This document shows positions 1-10,753 of a stretch of 64,000 nucleotides of DNA, one piece after another. The translations under genes were made by a program, and so were the position numbers. Origin of the DNA: Dactylorhiza incarnata (Eukaryota > Streptophyta > Magnoliopsida > Asparagales > Orchidaceae); the NCBI GenBank assembly GCA_033032865.1, contig JAWHQI010000263.1, forward strand, positions 2,046,001 to 2,110,000. Reading direction: 5' to 3'. Below the pieces are notes generated by a model, which was not told the DNA's origin, did no database searches, and was given only the letters and a program-made list of their open reading frames with translations. Numbering within the stretch: the stretch's first letter is position 1; every line of letters starts with the position of its first letter.

Positions 1-934
1 GAAGCTAGCAAAGCTCTATGTTGATAGTATTGTGAGGCTGCACGGTGTCCCCCGTAGTATCGTCAGCGATCGTGACGGGCGTTTCACATCGAAAGATTGG
101 AGGCTTATCCATGAACTGTTGGGCACGAAATTGAAGTTCAGCACGGCCTTCCACCCGCAAACGGATGGACAGACCGAGAGAACCAACAGGACTATGGAGG
201 ATATGCTCCGAATGTGCACTCTAGATTTTGGAAAGAGGTGGGAAGATCATCTCTACATGATCGAGTTCGCCTACAATAATAGCTATCAAGCCAGTATAAA
301 GATGGCTCCCTTCGAAGCCCTCTATGGTAAGAAGTGTCGTACGCCGTTGTCTTGGGCGGAAACGGGCGATACTAAGCTATTGAAGCGAAAGGATGTTGAA
401 GTAGCAACTTCGACGATCCGGGATATACGTGAAAGGCTATTGGTTGCCCAGGATAGGCAAGCAAAGTATTTCAATGCCAAGCATAGGAACCTAGAGTTTG
501 CCGTCGGTGACCGGGTTTACTTGAAGATCAAACCGTGCAAAGGGGTATCAAGGATCCGACGCTTGAAAAAGCTCAGTCCAAGGTACTTAGGACCGTTTGA
601 GATCGTGGAGCGTGTTGGTGATGCGGCTTATCGGCTTGCACTATCTGCAGAGCTGAGCGGTCTGCACGACGTGTTTCACATTTCAGTGTTGAGGAAGGCA
701 GTGCAAGAGCCTACTCATATCGTTGCGGTCGGCAAAGTTCCGGTTGATAGTGGGTTGTCGACGAAGGTCAAGCCCTTACGCATCGAAGATACCGAAGTAA
801 AGCAGCTGCTGAACAAGTCCATTCGGATGGTAAAAGTCCGGTGGGATAATTGCGGCCGAGAGGGGCTCTCTTGGGAGAGAGAGCAAGCGATGCTTGCGGA
901 GTACCCCGAGCTATTTCTCTCAGGTAGTTTATAG
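1..934 (+). pseudogene. Ty3/gypsy (Tekay-like chromovirus) integrase 3' part with chromodomain, 5'-truncated by the window edge
   Basis: The reading frame is already open at base 2 and ends at TAG 932-934, so the first methionine (32) is not the true start. The protein is the 3' half of a gypsy integrase. It shows the catalytic-core context SDRDGRF, then [13 protein letters not shown] with the catalytic Glu, the [17 protein letters not shown] and [14 protein letters not shown] motifs, a [20 protein letters not shown]3-like segment, [11 protein letters not shown], and a C-terminal chromodomain ([18 protein letters not shown], then YPELF). Chromodomain-tailed integrases direct insertion into chromatin in the family. 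No stop or frameshift is visible here. The polypurine tract and 3' LTR follow directly, so this is the end of a pol polyprotein; gag, protease and RT lie outside the window. Confidence 0.93.
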
Positions 935-980
935 CTGAATTTCTTGTTATTTCTGTTTTATAAATTTCGGGACGAAATTC

Positions 981-998
981 TTTTAAGGGGGGTGGAGT
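981..998 (+). other. Polypurine tract of the Tekay-like element
   Basis: A TTTTAAGGGGGGTGGAGT stretch lies directly before the LTR's TG. It is the usual primer for plus-strand DNA synthesis in gypsy elements. Confidence 0.85.
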
Positions 999-2979
999 TG
1001 TAACACCCCAAAAATCGTGGTTCAGCGAAGTAGGCGGAGTGGTAGTGCTGCACTTGAAGCAGGCTAAATCTTCCCTTTCTGCTCTTAGCGCACGACCATT
1101 TCCCTCTTCGCGCACGACCAGTGATCGTGCGCCAGCGATCGTGCGTTAATTCAGAAGAGAATCGAGTTCTGTCTCGGACAGTGCGCACGACCATTTCCCT
1201 CTTCGCGCACGACCAGTGATCGTGCGCCAGCGATCGTGCGCCCTGTTTATTCTATTCCGCGATTTTGAGCGGAGAAGAAGATCGGACCGTCCAAATCTTT
1301 TGGAAATTGATCCAACGGCTAGGTTTAGTTGCGGGAGACCTTTAGGGCTAATGAGAGGGGGTTAAACCCTCATATTCTCTAAGCCATTCTCTCTCCAAAC
1401 CCTAGAGAAAGAAGGAGGAGCCAAGGAAGAAGAAGGTAGATCCCGCCATTGACGGAGCTCCGGAGCTCCGTTTCGCGAGCCGTTTCCAGATTTGGAGAGT
1501 GCAGCCCGGTGCGGTCGTTTCTCTCCGTGTAGAATCTCGGATCTATGGCGAAAAAGAACGCGACTAGGGTAACGATTCTTCCTCCCGAACTTTGGACTTG
1601 TATTTGTCCTTTCATTCCTCTTTCTATGCTTGCATGAGGAATCCCTTTCACCAAATGGGTGAAGTGTAGGATTTCCTCAAGTTCTTCGGAACTCCGGGTA
1701 GATTGTGTCCGTCCCCGGCATTATTGCATGTAGAAAATCCGGTAGTCGTGCGGATTTAGGCATTTTGTGTGAAGCCTATTCGTGGCCGTGAGCCCGAATC
1801 GGTGATGCTTGATTTGCGACGTTGCATTTAGGTTAGGCCTAGAATGCGTGTCGGAGAATGACTCCGTGAAATCATCTATAGTAATGCGGGAAATAAGTAT
1901 AGGCGTCTTGTGAAGATGCTAACGAAAGCCCCATGCTTTGAGTTTGGTTGAAGGCAAACCTTCACCACGAAATTGATGCGGAGCGTATTGCACCTCCCTT
2001 GTTGAGTATTCGTGAAACCTAGACCCTTGTGAAGGGGTTAGGTGCGTAGCGTATAATTAGTGTAGCACTTGAAAGTGCTAAACCCTTACGGGCCGAGGCG
2101 AAGCCGTACCCGCGTCGTGCGATAGATCGCGACGATTAGAGCACGGGCAAAGCTAAACCGAACCCGTTTCCATGCAGATCGGTAAGAGGTCCCTTCCTCA
2201 GGAAAGCCGTGTGATCATGGGAGAGGTCGTGGAAGGTGTCATACCTAGACCGACCAAAAGCTCTTGTTTCCACCCAAGGTTGTGGCCCTTACGGTGGAGT
2301 GTTTTGTGAAATGGATGTTATGATTAGCCTCTTGCGATTGCTTAGGCGGTTGTGGGGAACCTTCGGGTGAACCCAACCAACATCATGTGCATACCTAGGT
2401 TCCCCTCTCTTTTGATGCTCAACCTAGAAGATTGATTGTGCTTGAAACCTCACCTTGTGTAGTTTGCACTTTCTTTATATTTAGTACTTGTGCTAGTATG
2501 GCTTGCTTGCAGGGTAGAAGCTCCGCCGCCCCGGAAAAGGGGTGGGGTCGTTATAATTTGGTCAGCTGTGCTGACCGTTACTTTGTTTGCCACCGCTTGG
2601 TGGAATGTTCTTATGCAGGTGCAGGTGAGCCTAGCGGGAAATAGCGGGCGATGGCCCTTTGCAATGTTGGCCCTCGAAGGCCAGCCCTTTTCATGTTATT
2701 CATGTATGGCCGGCCTGCGTGCCGATGTATGCTTTTGGAGTTTTGTGCATTGGATGAATGTAAGGCCTTAAGGCCGTAACTCTTATTCAGGATACATTCC
2801 TATGATAGTGGACAGTTCTATTTGAATGGTTTAATTAATGCTTCCGCTTACGTGTTGTACTCTCGTTTAGTTGTTACTTTTCTGTTTATCACCTTTTAAC
2901 TCCTAGCTAGTGTGGTTTGTATGGCGTGGGGTCCCGGCCGGACTTACTGTTATACTATCTGTACTGGCAGGGTGTTACA
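999..2979 (+). mobile_element. 3' LTR of the Tekay-like gypsy element (1981 bp)
   Basis: It begins TGTAACACCC and ends GGGTGTTACA, a perfect 10-bp inverted repeat, and follows the polypurine tract. The five bases after it (2980-2984, AAAAT) should be the target duplication, but the 5' LTR is outside the window. Short ORFs inside it (for example 2432-2771) have no recognisable homology and are treated as chance. Confidence 0.9.
1088..1240 (+). repeat. Duplicated 58-bp block inside the Tekay-like LTR
   Basis: The block at 1088-1145 is repeated at 1183-1240 (spacing 95 bp) with no difference I can see. Each copy contains an internal palindrome around GCGCACGA...TCGTGCGC, so it can form a short hairpin. 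Confidence 0.8.
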
Positions 2980-2984
2980 AAAAT

Positions 2985-3298
2985 GACAGACTAAACAGCC
3001 ATTTTTGAGATGGGATATGGATGTCTTTCAGTTATATAAGGCTTCAAAAGCCTTTGAGAGCTTCAATCCCTTTGTAGGAGATAGATTCAGTTGGTATACT
3101 GTAATGTTGCATTCCTCAACCCAGAATTGTGTAGGGGCATGTTAGATGAATTAATGCAACATTGTTCGTGTCATTTCCACAACGGTGTGATTCTTCTTTC
3201 TACAACCCTAAAGAAATCACCACTTTGTAATGCATTACTCCATAAAATTATTCAGGGTTTTTCGTTCTCAAAAATGATTAACCACTACTCTTAAATTT
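2985..3298. other. Intergenic, nothing recognised
   Basis: No coding homology, RNA gene or clear repeat was seen between the LTR and the next transposon. Short ORFs here have no familiar motifs. Confidence 0.5.
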
Positions 3299-4062
3299 GA
3301 GAAAAAAATTTATACGGACCCATCTCCAGATTTGGAGATGGGGCCGTCGCGATGTTGACACATGGCCTCCCGTTTTAGATAAATTTTGCCTATTCTTCAT
3401 GCGAAATATTTTTTCTCGGTGTAGGAGAAGTGTCATATTAGAAGTGTTCATTGGGATATCACTTCTGCAACACTTTGCGAACAAAAGTGTTCACTGGGAT
3501 ATCACTTATGTTATCTAGGAAAACAAAAATGTTCGCATGGAAAACACTTCTGATATCCAAGCGAACACTTTTGTTCGTCAGGATATCAAAAGTATTCTAA
3601 TGTCCCGACGAACAAAATTATTTGTTTGGATTGAACAACATTGATCTTCTGCAATAAAAAGCACAGGAAATCGAAATGTAATCATCTTTTTTCACATGTT
3701 ATAGATCTATAAAAGTTATACGAATATTTTTGCGCGGAAAAAAATACATTCACACAACATTCCAGCGACAGTGGGATTGAGATGACCAACCTCCTTCGGG
3801 TATTTCCTTCAGGATAGTATCAACCTCCTTCCGGATAGTATTCGTCATTAACGATCCAACGAAGCTTCTACAGTTCAACAATGTAGAGAAGATGTAAGAG
3901 AAGTTACAATCTGCCAGCGACTAATATGGTGCTTCTCCTACAACAGGAAAAAATATTTCGTGAAGAAGAAAGAAAATTTATATAAAATGGGAAGCCACGT
4001 GTCAACATCACGACGGCCCCGTCTCCAAATCTGAAGACGGGACTCGTATACAAAAATTTCTC
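3299..4062. mobile_element. Non-autonomous Mutator-like foldback element (764 bp) with 9-bp TSD
   Basis: About 90-bp terminal inverted repeats: 3299-3390 is mirrored at about 3970-4062, including the CCAGATTTGGAGA core and GATGTTGACAC. The ends are GAGAAA...TTTCTC. Flanking 9-mers are CTTAAATTT (3290-3298) and CTTAAATTC (4063-4071), matching at 8 of 9 positions. Long TIRs plus a 9-bp TSD are typical of Mutator-like elements. A second inner palindrome near 3420-3600 repeats the phrase ACTTTTGTTCG in both directions. No transposase is present. Confidence 0.82.
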
Positions 4063-4071
4063 CTTAAATTC

Positions 4072-4760
4072 ATGACCCCTTATTGTGAAAACCTAATCCA
4101 TAATCTACTCATGCAGGCCAACTCCTAAAATCCATGATCCGCCCTGCAACAACTTGTGTCTAGAACCCTCCTCTTCTTTGCAAAATCCACGATATCGTGC
4201 ATAACCCTAAAGCACCGCCGATTATTAACATCTTCGGGATTAGGTATCAACAACATGAATGACCATCGTGCTCCTCTTAGGCTGCTAATTGAACAAGCCC
4301 ATGGACACCAAACAACTCCTTCCCGATTGCAGTCACCCTCTTATCTATCTTTGTAACTCCTGCCTATGGCATCATCTCCATTTCTACATCCAGTCTTCAC
4401 ACAATTGATTCACATACCAGATAAAACGATCATTTGTTCATGAATTCAAAAGGAATTTTCATATGTAAAATCACTATGTAAAAGTATCGCGTGCTTCACA
4501 AATTTGTTCAAATGAAAATTTCAAGACAATCTGTCTCTTGAAATTTTGCTTTTAGAATGAAATGTAAATCTGCTTAAAAACATAGAAAGATATGAACAGA
4601 GTTATTTAAGAAAAACGTCCACACAAACACAACAAATAAAGATGGTCGTAATTAGACATTGGTCGTATACACAAGAAATAAAATATGCAAACCTATTTTT
4701 TACATGTTGGAGTCAAACCCCTTAAACCTCACGAGAAGTAAAATATTCAAACATGTAAAG
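4072..4760. other. Intergenic AT-rich DNA, nothing recognised
   Basis: Between two transposons. The ORF at 4156-4356 has no recognisable domain. Confidence 0.5.
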
Positions 4761-6672
4761 CAGTAGCGGATCCAGGGAATTTATAATGGGGGCAATTTTT
4801 TTTTTTTGAAATGAAATAGCAAGTCAATATTAAATCACGGGCATTACAGAGTCATACAAAATTTCATACCTTTGAAAAATACAAAATATACACAAAAAAT
4901 ATTACAATTGTCCACGACGAGTCCTTATTTTTTAAAAACGATCGATAACATCATCATCGTTGACTTCCAAATATGTGTCACTCTCAATAAAAGTAACCAG
5001 ACAATCATTAAATATTTGATCGTCCATACTATTGCGCAACTTGTTCTTGACATAATGCATGCATGTGAACACTTTTTCAATACTTGGAGTCGCCACAAGA
5101 AGAATCAATGCAAATTTCACAAGCTTGTAAATTTGTTGATAAACAACATGTTTACCAGCTTCAACAAGCTTCATAGATAGATGACCAAGGTCCTTCAAAT
5201 TAGAAAATTTTGCATCACTTTTTGTTTAAGACAACCAAATGAGTTAATGAGATTCAAGCAAGCCATACAATAAAGCAACTTCATACTCACCCCATCAAAC
5301 CGATTGTTAAGCTCTTGTAGTTGTAGATCAATGATTTTTAAGAAATGATAGATCGATATACTTTTTCTCTTTCCCGGATCGTGTGAAAGTAACTCCACAT
5401 CAAATACAGACCCATTACAATATCTTGAATTTGTGATGACAGTGAAGGGAATACATTCTCACTGTCATCGGCTGGAGAAGGGGAAAATCCCTCATTTTTA
5501 CTCTCTTGATCGAGTTGGAGTTTTACATGTTGAAGAAGACTTATGATTTTAATTTCTTCTGAAACATGTATGCGATGAGACTGGGTTTTTTCTTCTGACC
5601 GTCCATATTTAAATTTTCATTAATGCTACATCAATTTAGGTTATAACATCACTAATTTGTTAAATCAAGTAACAATTGTGTAAAATAAATAAAGAGTCGC
5701 AATATTATAATAATGCTAAGTAAATAATATTCTACTTGCTCCGCTTGATGCTCTACCGACCAATACTACGGAGCACCCCTATAAACATTTGTCACAGAGT
5801 CTATTGTGTTTTGCTTAGTCACTATTTGATTAATACCTCAAAGCACACATAGAATACATGAATATAAAAAGAGATAAGATGAAGAGAGCAAAACCTAGGT
5901 CACGATCGCCAAAATCCAACCGTAAAAACAAGAAGTCCTACCACTTTTTATCAGGGGCAAAACCTGCACAAAATAATATATATTCGCAAAATGATAACAA
6001 AAAAATAAAGAATAGGAAACGAGAAAGGTGAATCGACCAATCGAGAATGGAGAACGAACCAGACATATGAGAAAGTAAGGTGAATCAACCCGTTAGGAAA
6101 GCACAAGAATCGATAAACTTGGAAAACTAGGACGAAATAACACTTAGCACTTACTGAGACGAAATATCACTTAGCACTTACTATGGTAAAATATCACTTA
6201 GGAATCTGGAAAACTGAGGCGAAATACCATCGGGAAAGCACATGAATCACAATAATTAGCACTTAGCACCTACTCCAGCTCGCCGGAAGGCCCGTAATCC
6301 CATTAATGTTACCGGGAAACTGGGACGAAATGTTGAGGGAGAAGCGAGGAGGAACCGAACGTCGAACGAACGGGAAGGAAAGAGAGGAAATTGAACCGAA
6401 TGACATCGGTGGTTAGGGTTTTTCAGCGATCTGGGAACTGGGAAGATTGCGGTCTAGCGGGCAGCGGAGCAGCGAAATCGAACCAAACGCCAAACATAAT
6501 ATAAAATCCGATATGTTTATTTTAGATTGGGGGAGGGGTGCAAATAGCTTGATTTGGTGTGCGATTAACCGACCTTAAGTGTGCGGATATCCAATTTTTG
6601 ATGTGATTATAAAAAATTGTAAGGAATAATGAAATTCAGCGTCCCTAGGGCCCCCCTATGAATCCGCCCATA
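4761..6672 (-). mobile_element. Decayed hAT element with TTF-type (ZMYM1-like) transposase remnant
   Basis: The left end CAGTAGCGGATCCAGG matches the usual end of plant hATs that encode TTF-type zinc-finger transposases. The right end (about 6662-6672, ATCCGCCCATA) is a degenerate inverted copy. The transposase remnant lies near the left end on the minus strand. The 8-bp target duplication is not clean (ATGTAAAG against ACATATAG), so the boundaries are approximate. The 5640-6600 part is non-coding as it stands. Confidence 0.7.
4925..5600 (-). pseudogene. hAT transposase C-terminal remnant (dimerisation domain)
   Basis: Minus-strand frames joined across stops read as the end of a TTF-type hAT transposase. 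ELNNRFDGVSMKLLYCMACL lies at about 5270-5320. It is followed (5198-4932) by YQQIYKLVKFALILLVATPS and then SIEKVFTCMHYVKNKLRN, which is the hAT C-terminal dimerisation motif, and NDCLVTFIESD. In the intact family the motif reads 'VATA-ERSFSAMK-VKNRLRN'. Here the central residues have changed and the frame is broken near 5195 and again upstream of 5400. The zinc finger and the catalytic core are not recognisable. This is a dead copy. Confidence 0.85.
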
Positions 6673-6695
6673 ACATATAGAAAAATGATTTGAAA

Positions 6696-7069
6696 TACCC
6701 GTGCTACAGTTTTGGCTATCAGCACTTTTTTGTATGAGTTATTACGCGTCTTTTGGAAATACATCTTGTGCGTGCATTTTTAAGAAAAGTGTTCAACATG
6801 AAAGTTGTAGATCTCATCGAGTTGAACACTTTTCCTAAAAAAGCACGCACAAGACGTATTGCCGCCCTGATTGAAACATATGCGTAACTATAGCGAATTT
6901 TTGGAAATACGCCTTGGACATGCATTTTTAGGGTTGTAGGTCTTGACGAGATCTACAACTTTCGTGTTGAACAATTTTCCTAAAAATGCATGTACAAAGC
7001 ACATTTCCAAACGGCACATAATAACTCATACAAAATGAGTGCGGATAGCCAAAAGTATAGTGCGGATAA
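6696..7069. mobile_element. Foldback MITE with about 125-bp inverted arms
   Basis: The left arm (about 6696-6825) and right arm (about 6935-7069) are imperfect inverted copies, sharing TTTTGGCTATC, TTGTATGAGTTATTA, TTTGGAAAT and GAAAGTTGTAGATCTC. The middle repeats part of the arm again. No coding capacity. The superfamily was not assigned because no target duplication is clear. Confidence 0.75.
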
Positions 7070-7308
7070 CAATCGCCTTATTCAATTGCAGATGTCACAA
7101 CCTCACTTCAACCCTACTTTAAGCATGTAACTTCCTCATCAACATCATTATTTTAGGCACATGTTAGGCCCCACAATTATAATTTTGTTATTAGTCTTAA
7201 TTATTTCCCTTTTTCCTAATTTGGATTTCCTGCCCATTTATACTTGTAGAAATGTGAGCATAATAATCGAGCGCATGGTATCTAAAGCGACGTTATTTTC
7301 TCAAATAA
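7070..7308. other. Intergenic, nothing recognised
   Basis: Low-complexity AT-rich DNA between two MITEs. Confidence 0.45.
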
Positions 7309-7637
7309 TCCGTTTGGCTCGGCGTTTTTTGCTCCGGTGACTTTGAACCAAAACTCCAGTCATAGAATGCATGTTTGGCATGACAATAGTTGACACTGCT
7401 ATCAAGAAAATAAACGTACGTGAACGTACGTTTTTGCTCCAGTGAGTTTGGTCAAAAACGTCATTATCATAAAACGTATGTTTGGCATGACAAAGGTAAA
7501 AGGTTGCGACCGCTATAAGGAAAATAAATTAGTTTTGAGCATACAATGCATAAAAAAATTTATGTGAGGTCGGGCGTTCTCGAACGACGGTTCATAACCA
7601 CGACATTCACGGCCGCTACTGCCGTGCCAAACGGAGC
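7309..7637. mobile_element. Short inverted-terminal element of a dispersed local family ('TTTGGCACGG' family)
   Basis: Ends read CCGTTTGGCTCGGCG and, in inverse, CCGTTTGGCACGGCA. The interior carries the family phrases ATAGAATGCATGTTTGGCATGACAA and GAACGACGGTTCATAACC. Related segments occur at about 9312-9478, 36985-37148 and repeatedly at 41210-42200. No ORF. The target duplication is not resolvable. Confidence 0.65.
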
Positions 7638-7927
7638 CAAAGGCTTAATTTGTAAGGTATTTTTGTACGTTATGTGTTACAAAAACAAACATTTTTTGTC
7701 ATAATTTACAAGCACGATGTCTACCCGCGGAATAAAATTTTAATCTCCATTTTATTACATCAGTCAGTAGAAAAAACCCAAGTTGCTCAACATAGAAGAG
7801 ATAAGATTGTAATACTTAATTATTAATGGTGAGGACTTCTTAATAAAACATGTAATAACATGGGCCCATGTTTTATTAAATAACGGGTGAGGAGGCAGTT
7901 GTTCAATGTAAAGGCAATCGTTAAAAC
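7638..7927. other. Intergenic AT-rich DNA
   Basis: Contains a short palindrome around CATGGGCCCATG (about 7859-7870) but no gene. Confidence 0.45.
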
Positions 7928-8640
7928 GGCAAAATTATTAATTCAGTTCCTTAACTTTATAGACTTTTTGAAAAAGGTTCCAAAATTTTTTGTTGAATGA
8001 ATTTGATCCCTAAACTTACTAAAAAATATGAAATCAGTCCCTCCTTGCATTTCCGTTAAATGCATTAACGGAAAGTTTTTCAGCAAAGTGTCAAGAGAAC
8101 GATGCGAAGAGAATGGGCCTCTTATTGATCCAGGATCACGGAGAGAAGGAGATGATATGCCTTGCCTTCGCCCGGAGATTCTGCTCCACTCCGTCCTCCA
8201 CCTGCTACGCCTTCCAGCGCGGCAGCGCCGACCTCCCCTGTTTGCCATGGAAGCAAAGGTTGGAGATCTGCATCGACGCCGCCCGAGGGCCTTTGTGTTT
8301 GGAAATAGGACCATGCAAAAATAATTCAGATTGCATGATTGCAGGGCCTACTCCCATCCTCCTCACACGCTACTTCATCGGCGCCGACCTCCCATGTTTG
8401 TCGTGGAGGCAGAACTTTGAATACGCGTTGCAGCGGCATGATCACCTCTCCTTTCTCAACGAAGGAGCTAACGGGAGGATAAGAATACGAGTTTTTTGTT
8501 CTGCATTTAAGGGAAATACAACGAGGGACTGATTTCATATATTTGAGTAAGTTAAGGGACTAAATTCACTTTAAAAAAAAACTATAGGGACCTTTTTCAA
8601 AAATGCTCTAAAGTTAAGGGACTAAATTAATAGTTTTGCC
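7928..8640. mobile_element. Pack-MULE-like element (713 bp) carrying a receptor-kinase fragment
   Basis: Long inverted termini (7928 to about 8066 against about 8500-8640) begin GGCAAAATTATTAATT and GGCAAAACTATTAATT. The flanks share TTAAAAC: 7919-7927 against 8642-8650 match at 7 of 9 positions if the right end is 8641. Long TIRs plus a GC-richer, host-gene-like interior fit a Mutator-type element that has captured gene sequence. There is no transposase. Confidence 0.75.
8180..8440 (+). pseudogene. Captured, tandemly duplicated fragment of a CrRLK1L (FERONIA-type) receptor kinase
   Basis: On the plus strand the ORF at 8113-8532 contains [20 protein letters not shown] (about 8224-8283). This matches the kinase segment that reads '[26 protein letters not shown]' in CrRLK1L receptor kinases. 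A weaker second copy, GADLPCLSWRQ, follows at about 8370-8422, and the DNA upstream of both copies is also similar, so the fragment was duplicated in tandem. The ATP-binding, catalytic-loop and DFG parts are absent, so no kinase can be made. The surrounding inverted repeats show it travels inside a transposon. The assignment rests on this one motif, so the exact subfamily is inferred. Confidence 0.65.
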
Positions 8641-8650
8641 TTATTAAAAC

Positions 8651-9205
8651 CCATGTTTTATTAAACCCATGTTATCATCTTTTTATTTTTAATGAGTGAA
8701 GTACTGAAGTGCTTGTACATATCTTTAACTACTATATACAAGAACTTATCTTTGGTGCAACATTCAAAATTGTCAAATATAATCTCAATCTTTTACTCCA
8801 ATGACTTAACATATATTATGAAAAAAAATAAAAATTCATAAAATATAATGCTATTTGTATAATTCCACTATATCCCTATAATAAAAATAATGATGAAAAT
8901 TCATAAAATCTAAAAGTTTTTTTAGTAGGTAATCATTAGACTTTCTAGACCAATTTAAAATAATTTTTTTGTTAAAATATAAATATTTTTGAAAAAAATA
9001 ATTATAAAATATTAATTAAAATTTTTGTACGGTCATTTTGAGTACTCATATGTATATATTATGGGCGCAATCGGCTTGATGCTCGCCGTCACAGGCCGGA
9101 TACCTACTGTCATGCTTGGCAGTAGGGGCAGAGCCCGGTGCCTATCACTCGTATTAAAAATGTAAAAAAAAAAAACCTAATTATAACTGCCAAAATAATA
9201 AAATT
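8651..9205. other. Intergenic AT-rich DNA
   Basis: Only AT-rich sequence and a GC-richer island at about 9062-9140 with an inverted pair (TACCTACTG...CAGTAGG). No gene recognised. Confidence 0.45.
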
Positions 9206-9211
9206 TAAAAA

Positions 9212-9282
9212 TGCGCATCCAGGGAATCGAACCCTGGTCAGTACCGTGGGAGGGTACTATGATACCACTACACCAGATGCGC
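9212..9282 (-). tRNA. tRNA-Gly (CCC)
   Basis: The reverse complement is a 71-nt cloverleaf. The acceptor stem GCGCATC pairs with GATGCGC, followed by discriminator A. The D-arm/A box reads TGGTGTAGTGGTATCA. The anticodon arm GTACC-CTCCCAC-GGTAC gives anticodon CCC. The T arm/B box is GGTTCGATTCC. There is no intron. A run of five T follows on the minus strand (9207-9211), the expected Pol III terminator. Confidence 0.97.
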
Positions 9283-9311
9283 TAGATATACTGTGCGGAA
9301 AGATTAATTTA

Positions 9312-9478
9312 TTTGACCACAGCAATTCGTGAACGTCCGACCTTACTTAAGGAAGTTTATCCACTTTATGTCCACAACTAGTTTCATAATCATTGTCTTG
9401 TCAAACATGCATATTATGATGGTGGCGTTTTTGTTCAAACTTATCAGAGCAAAAACGTAAAGCCAAACGGAACCTAAA
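9312..9478. mobile_element. Partial copy of the dispersed short-element family
   Basis: Carries GAACGTCCGACC, AAGGAAGTTTAT, GTCAAACATGCAT and an end reading GCCAAACGGAACC, the same phrases as 7309-7637 (inverse orientation) and 41800-42195. It starts 30 bp from the tRNA-Gly gene. Confidence 0.6.
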
Positions 9479-9604
9479 TTTTCACTTATTTTTTTATTTA
9501 TTTCAAGAGTTTAGGTTAAAACTTGGGAATGCCGCTACAGTTAAACTTCATATTTAAGAAACTCTATATTTGAATTAAATTACTTTTTATTGTTGTATTA
9601 GGTT

Positions 9605-9895
9605 TGGAAATAGGGGAACATCGAAGACCCATGCTCTTATTTTGCGACAGTCAACTGGCTATCCACATTGCCGCAAATCATGTATCTCATGAGAGAACGA
9701 AACACATTGAAATTGACTGCCGCTATGTTCGTGAGCAGATCTAGACGGGAAACGTCGCCACCACTCATCTGCTTTCGAAATCCCAACAGGCAGATTTTTC
9801 ACCAAGGCGCTTGCCAAACCACAGCTTGTTTTCTTGCTGAGCAAGTTGGGCGTTTACGGTGCTTACACCCCAATTTGAGGGGGCGTGTTTTTTTT
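9605..9895 (+). pseudogene. Ty1/copia RNase H 3'-end relic
   Basis: Translation with one frame change gives [36 protein letters not shown] and then TGNVATTHLLSKSQQADIF, followed by TKAL-like residues and LLSKLGVYGAYTPI. This is the conserved end of copia RNase H ('CDN-SAI...[13 protein letters not shown]...ADIFTK'). A purine-rich GAGGGGGCG block follows at about 9877-9886, where the polypurine tract should be. RT and integrase are missing. It is a short, old fragment with a stop after REQI. Confidence 0.85.
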
Positions 9896-9899
9896 GTTG

Positions 9900-10071
9900 C
9901 ATTTTCCTTTCCTTTTATTCTTATTTTCCCATTTTGTATAGAAGCCTCTTCAAGGCAAAATAAATTACTCAACCTTGATGTGTAAATTCAAATAAAAAAT
10001 TAATGAAAATACAATCTCGTCGGTCCAAGATTTAAAGTTATGGACTCAAGCGGATCAAATTTCAGTTCGAA
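9900..10071. other. Short intergenic stretch
   Basis: May contain remains of the copia LTR after the RNase H relic; no boundary is visible. Confidence 0.35.
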
Positions 10072-10305
10072 TTAGGGTGCGTTTGGTTGGGTTGTTGCTG
10101 ATGAAAAGCTGCTAATTAGAAATGGAGTTTTGAAAAAGAGCTGTTTCTGAGAAATGGAGTTTTGTCAAAAAACTGTTTGGGTCAAATGAAGTTTTCATTG
10201 CTTATTGAAATGGAGTTTTAAAAAATTTGTTTGGTAATAAAATGGAGTTTTTGGTAACAAAATAAAGTGATAGTTTTCCCTACATCCCTGCTCGCAGTCA
10301 CTGAA

Positions 10306-10410
10306 ATCAAACACACACATATAACACACACACATAACATACACACACACATACAAACACACACATTCGTCACAAAAAAAAACACAAACACACATTCAAC
10401 AAAAAAAACC
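10306..10410. repeat. CA-rich microsatellite
   Basis: Interrupted (CA)n and CACAAA-type runs. The ORFs it creates on both strands are low complexity. Confidence 0.9.
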
Positions 10411-10753
10411 AAATTAAAATTGAAACTAAAAACTAAACAATCATCAAAATACACACATGCTTAATTATTACCCTTTAAGGAGACACTGAACTCTTTCTTT
10501 TTAACGATTTGATGCAAACAAGATCAAAATCTAGAGAGACGAGAAAGTCAGCATGCTACAGAACGATGAAAACCTACGGGGTAAGAAGCTCGAGGCGGAA
10601 AGGCGAGCCATCAATGAGGACTGTGTACACGAGGGATGACAGCATGAAGCAACCCAGAGCGCCGAACAGAAACCTCCATGCTAAAATCGGGAACTGGAAG
10701 GGCTAGCTCTGCGAAGGCGACTGAACACAGTAATCGCTCGGCGAAGGCGACTG

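Noticed and set aside
4753..6680. Clean 8-bp TSD for the hAT at 4761-6672
   Set aside because: The best comparison matches only 5 of 8 bases and depends on the boundary chosen.
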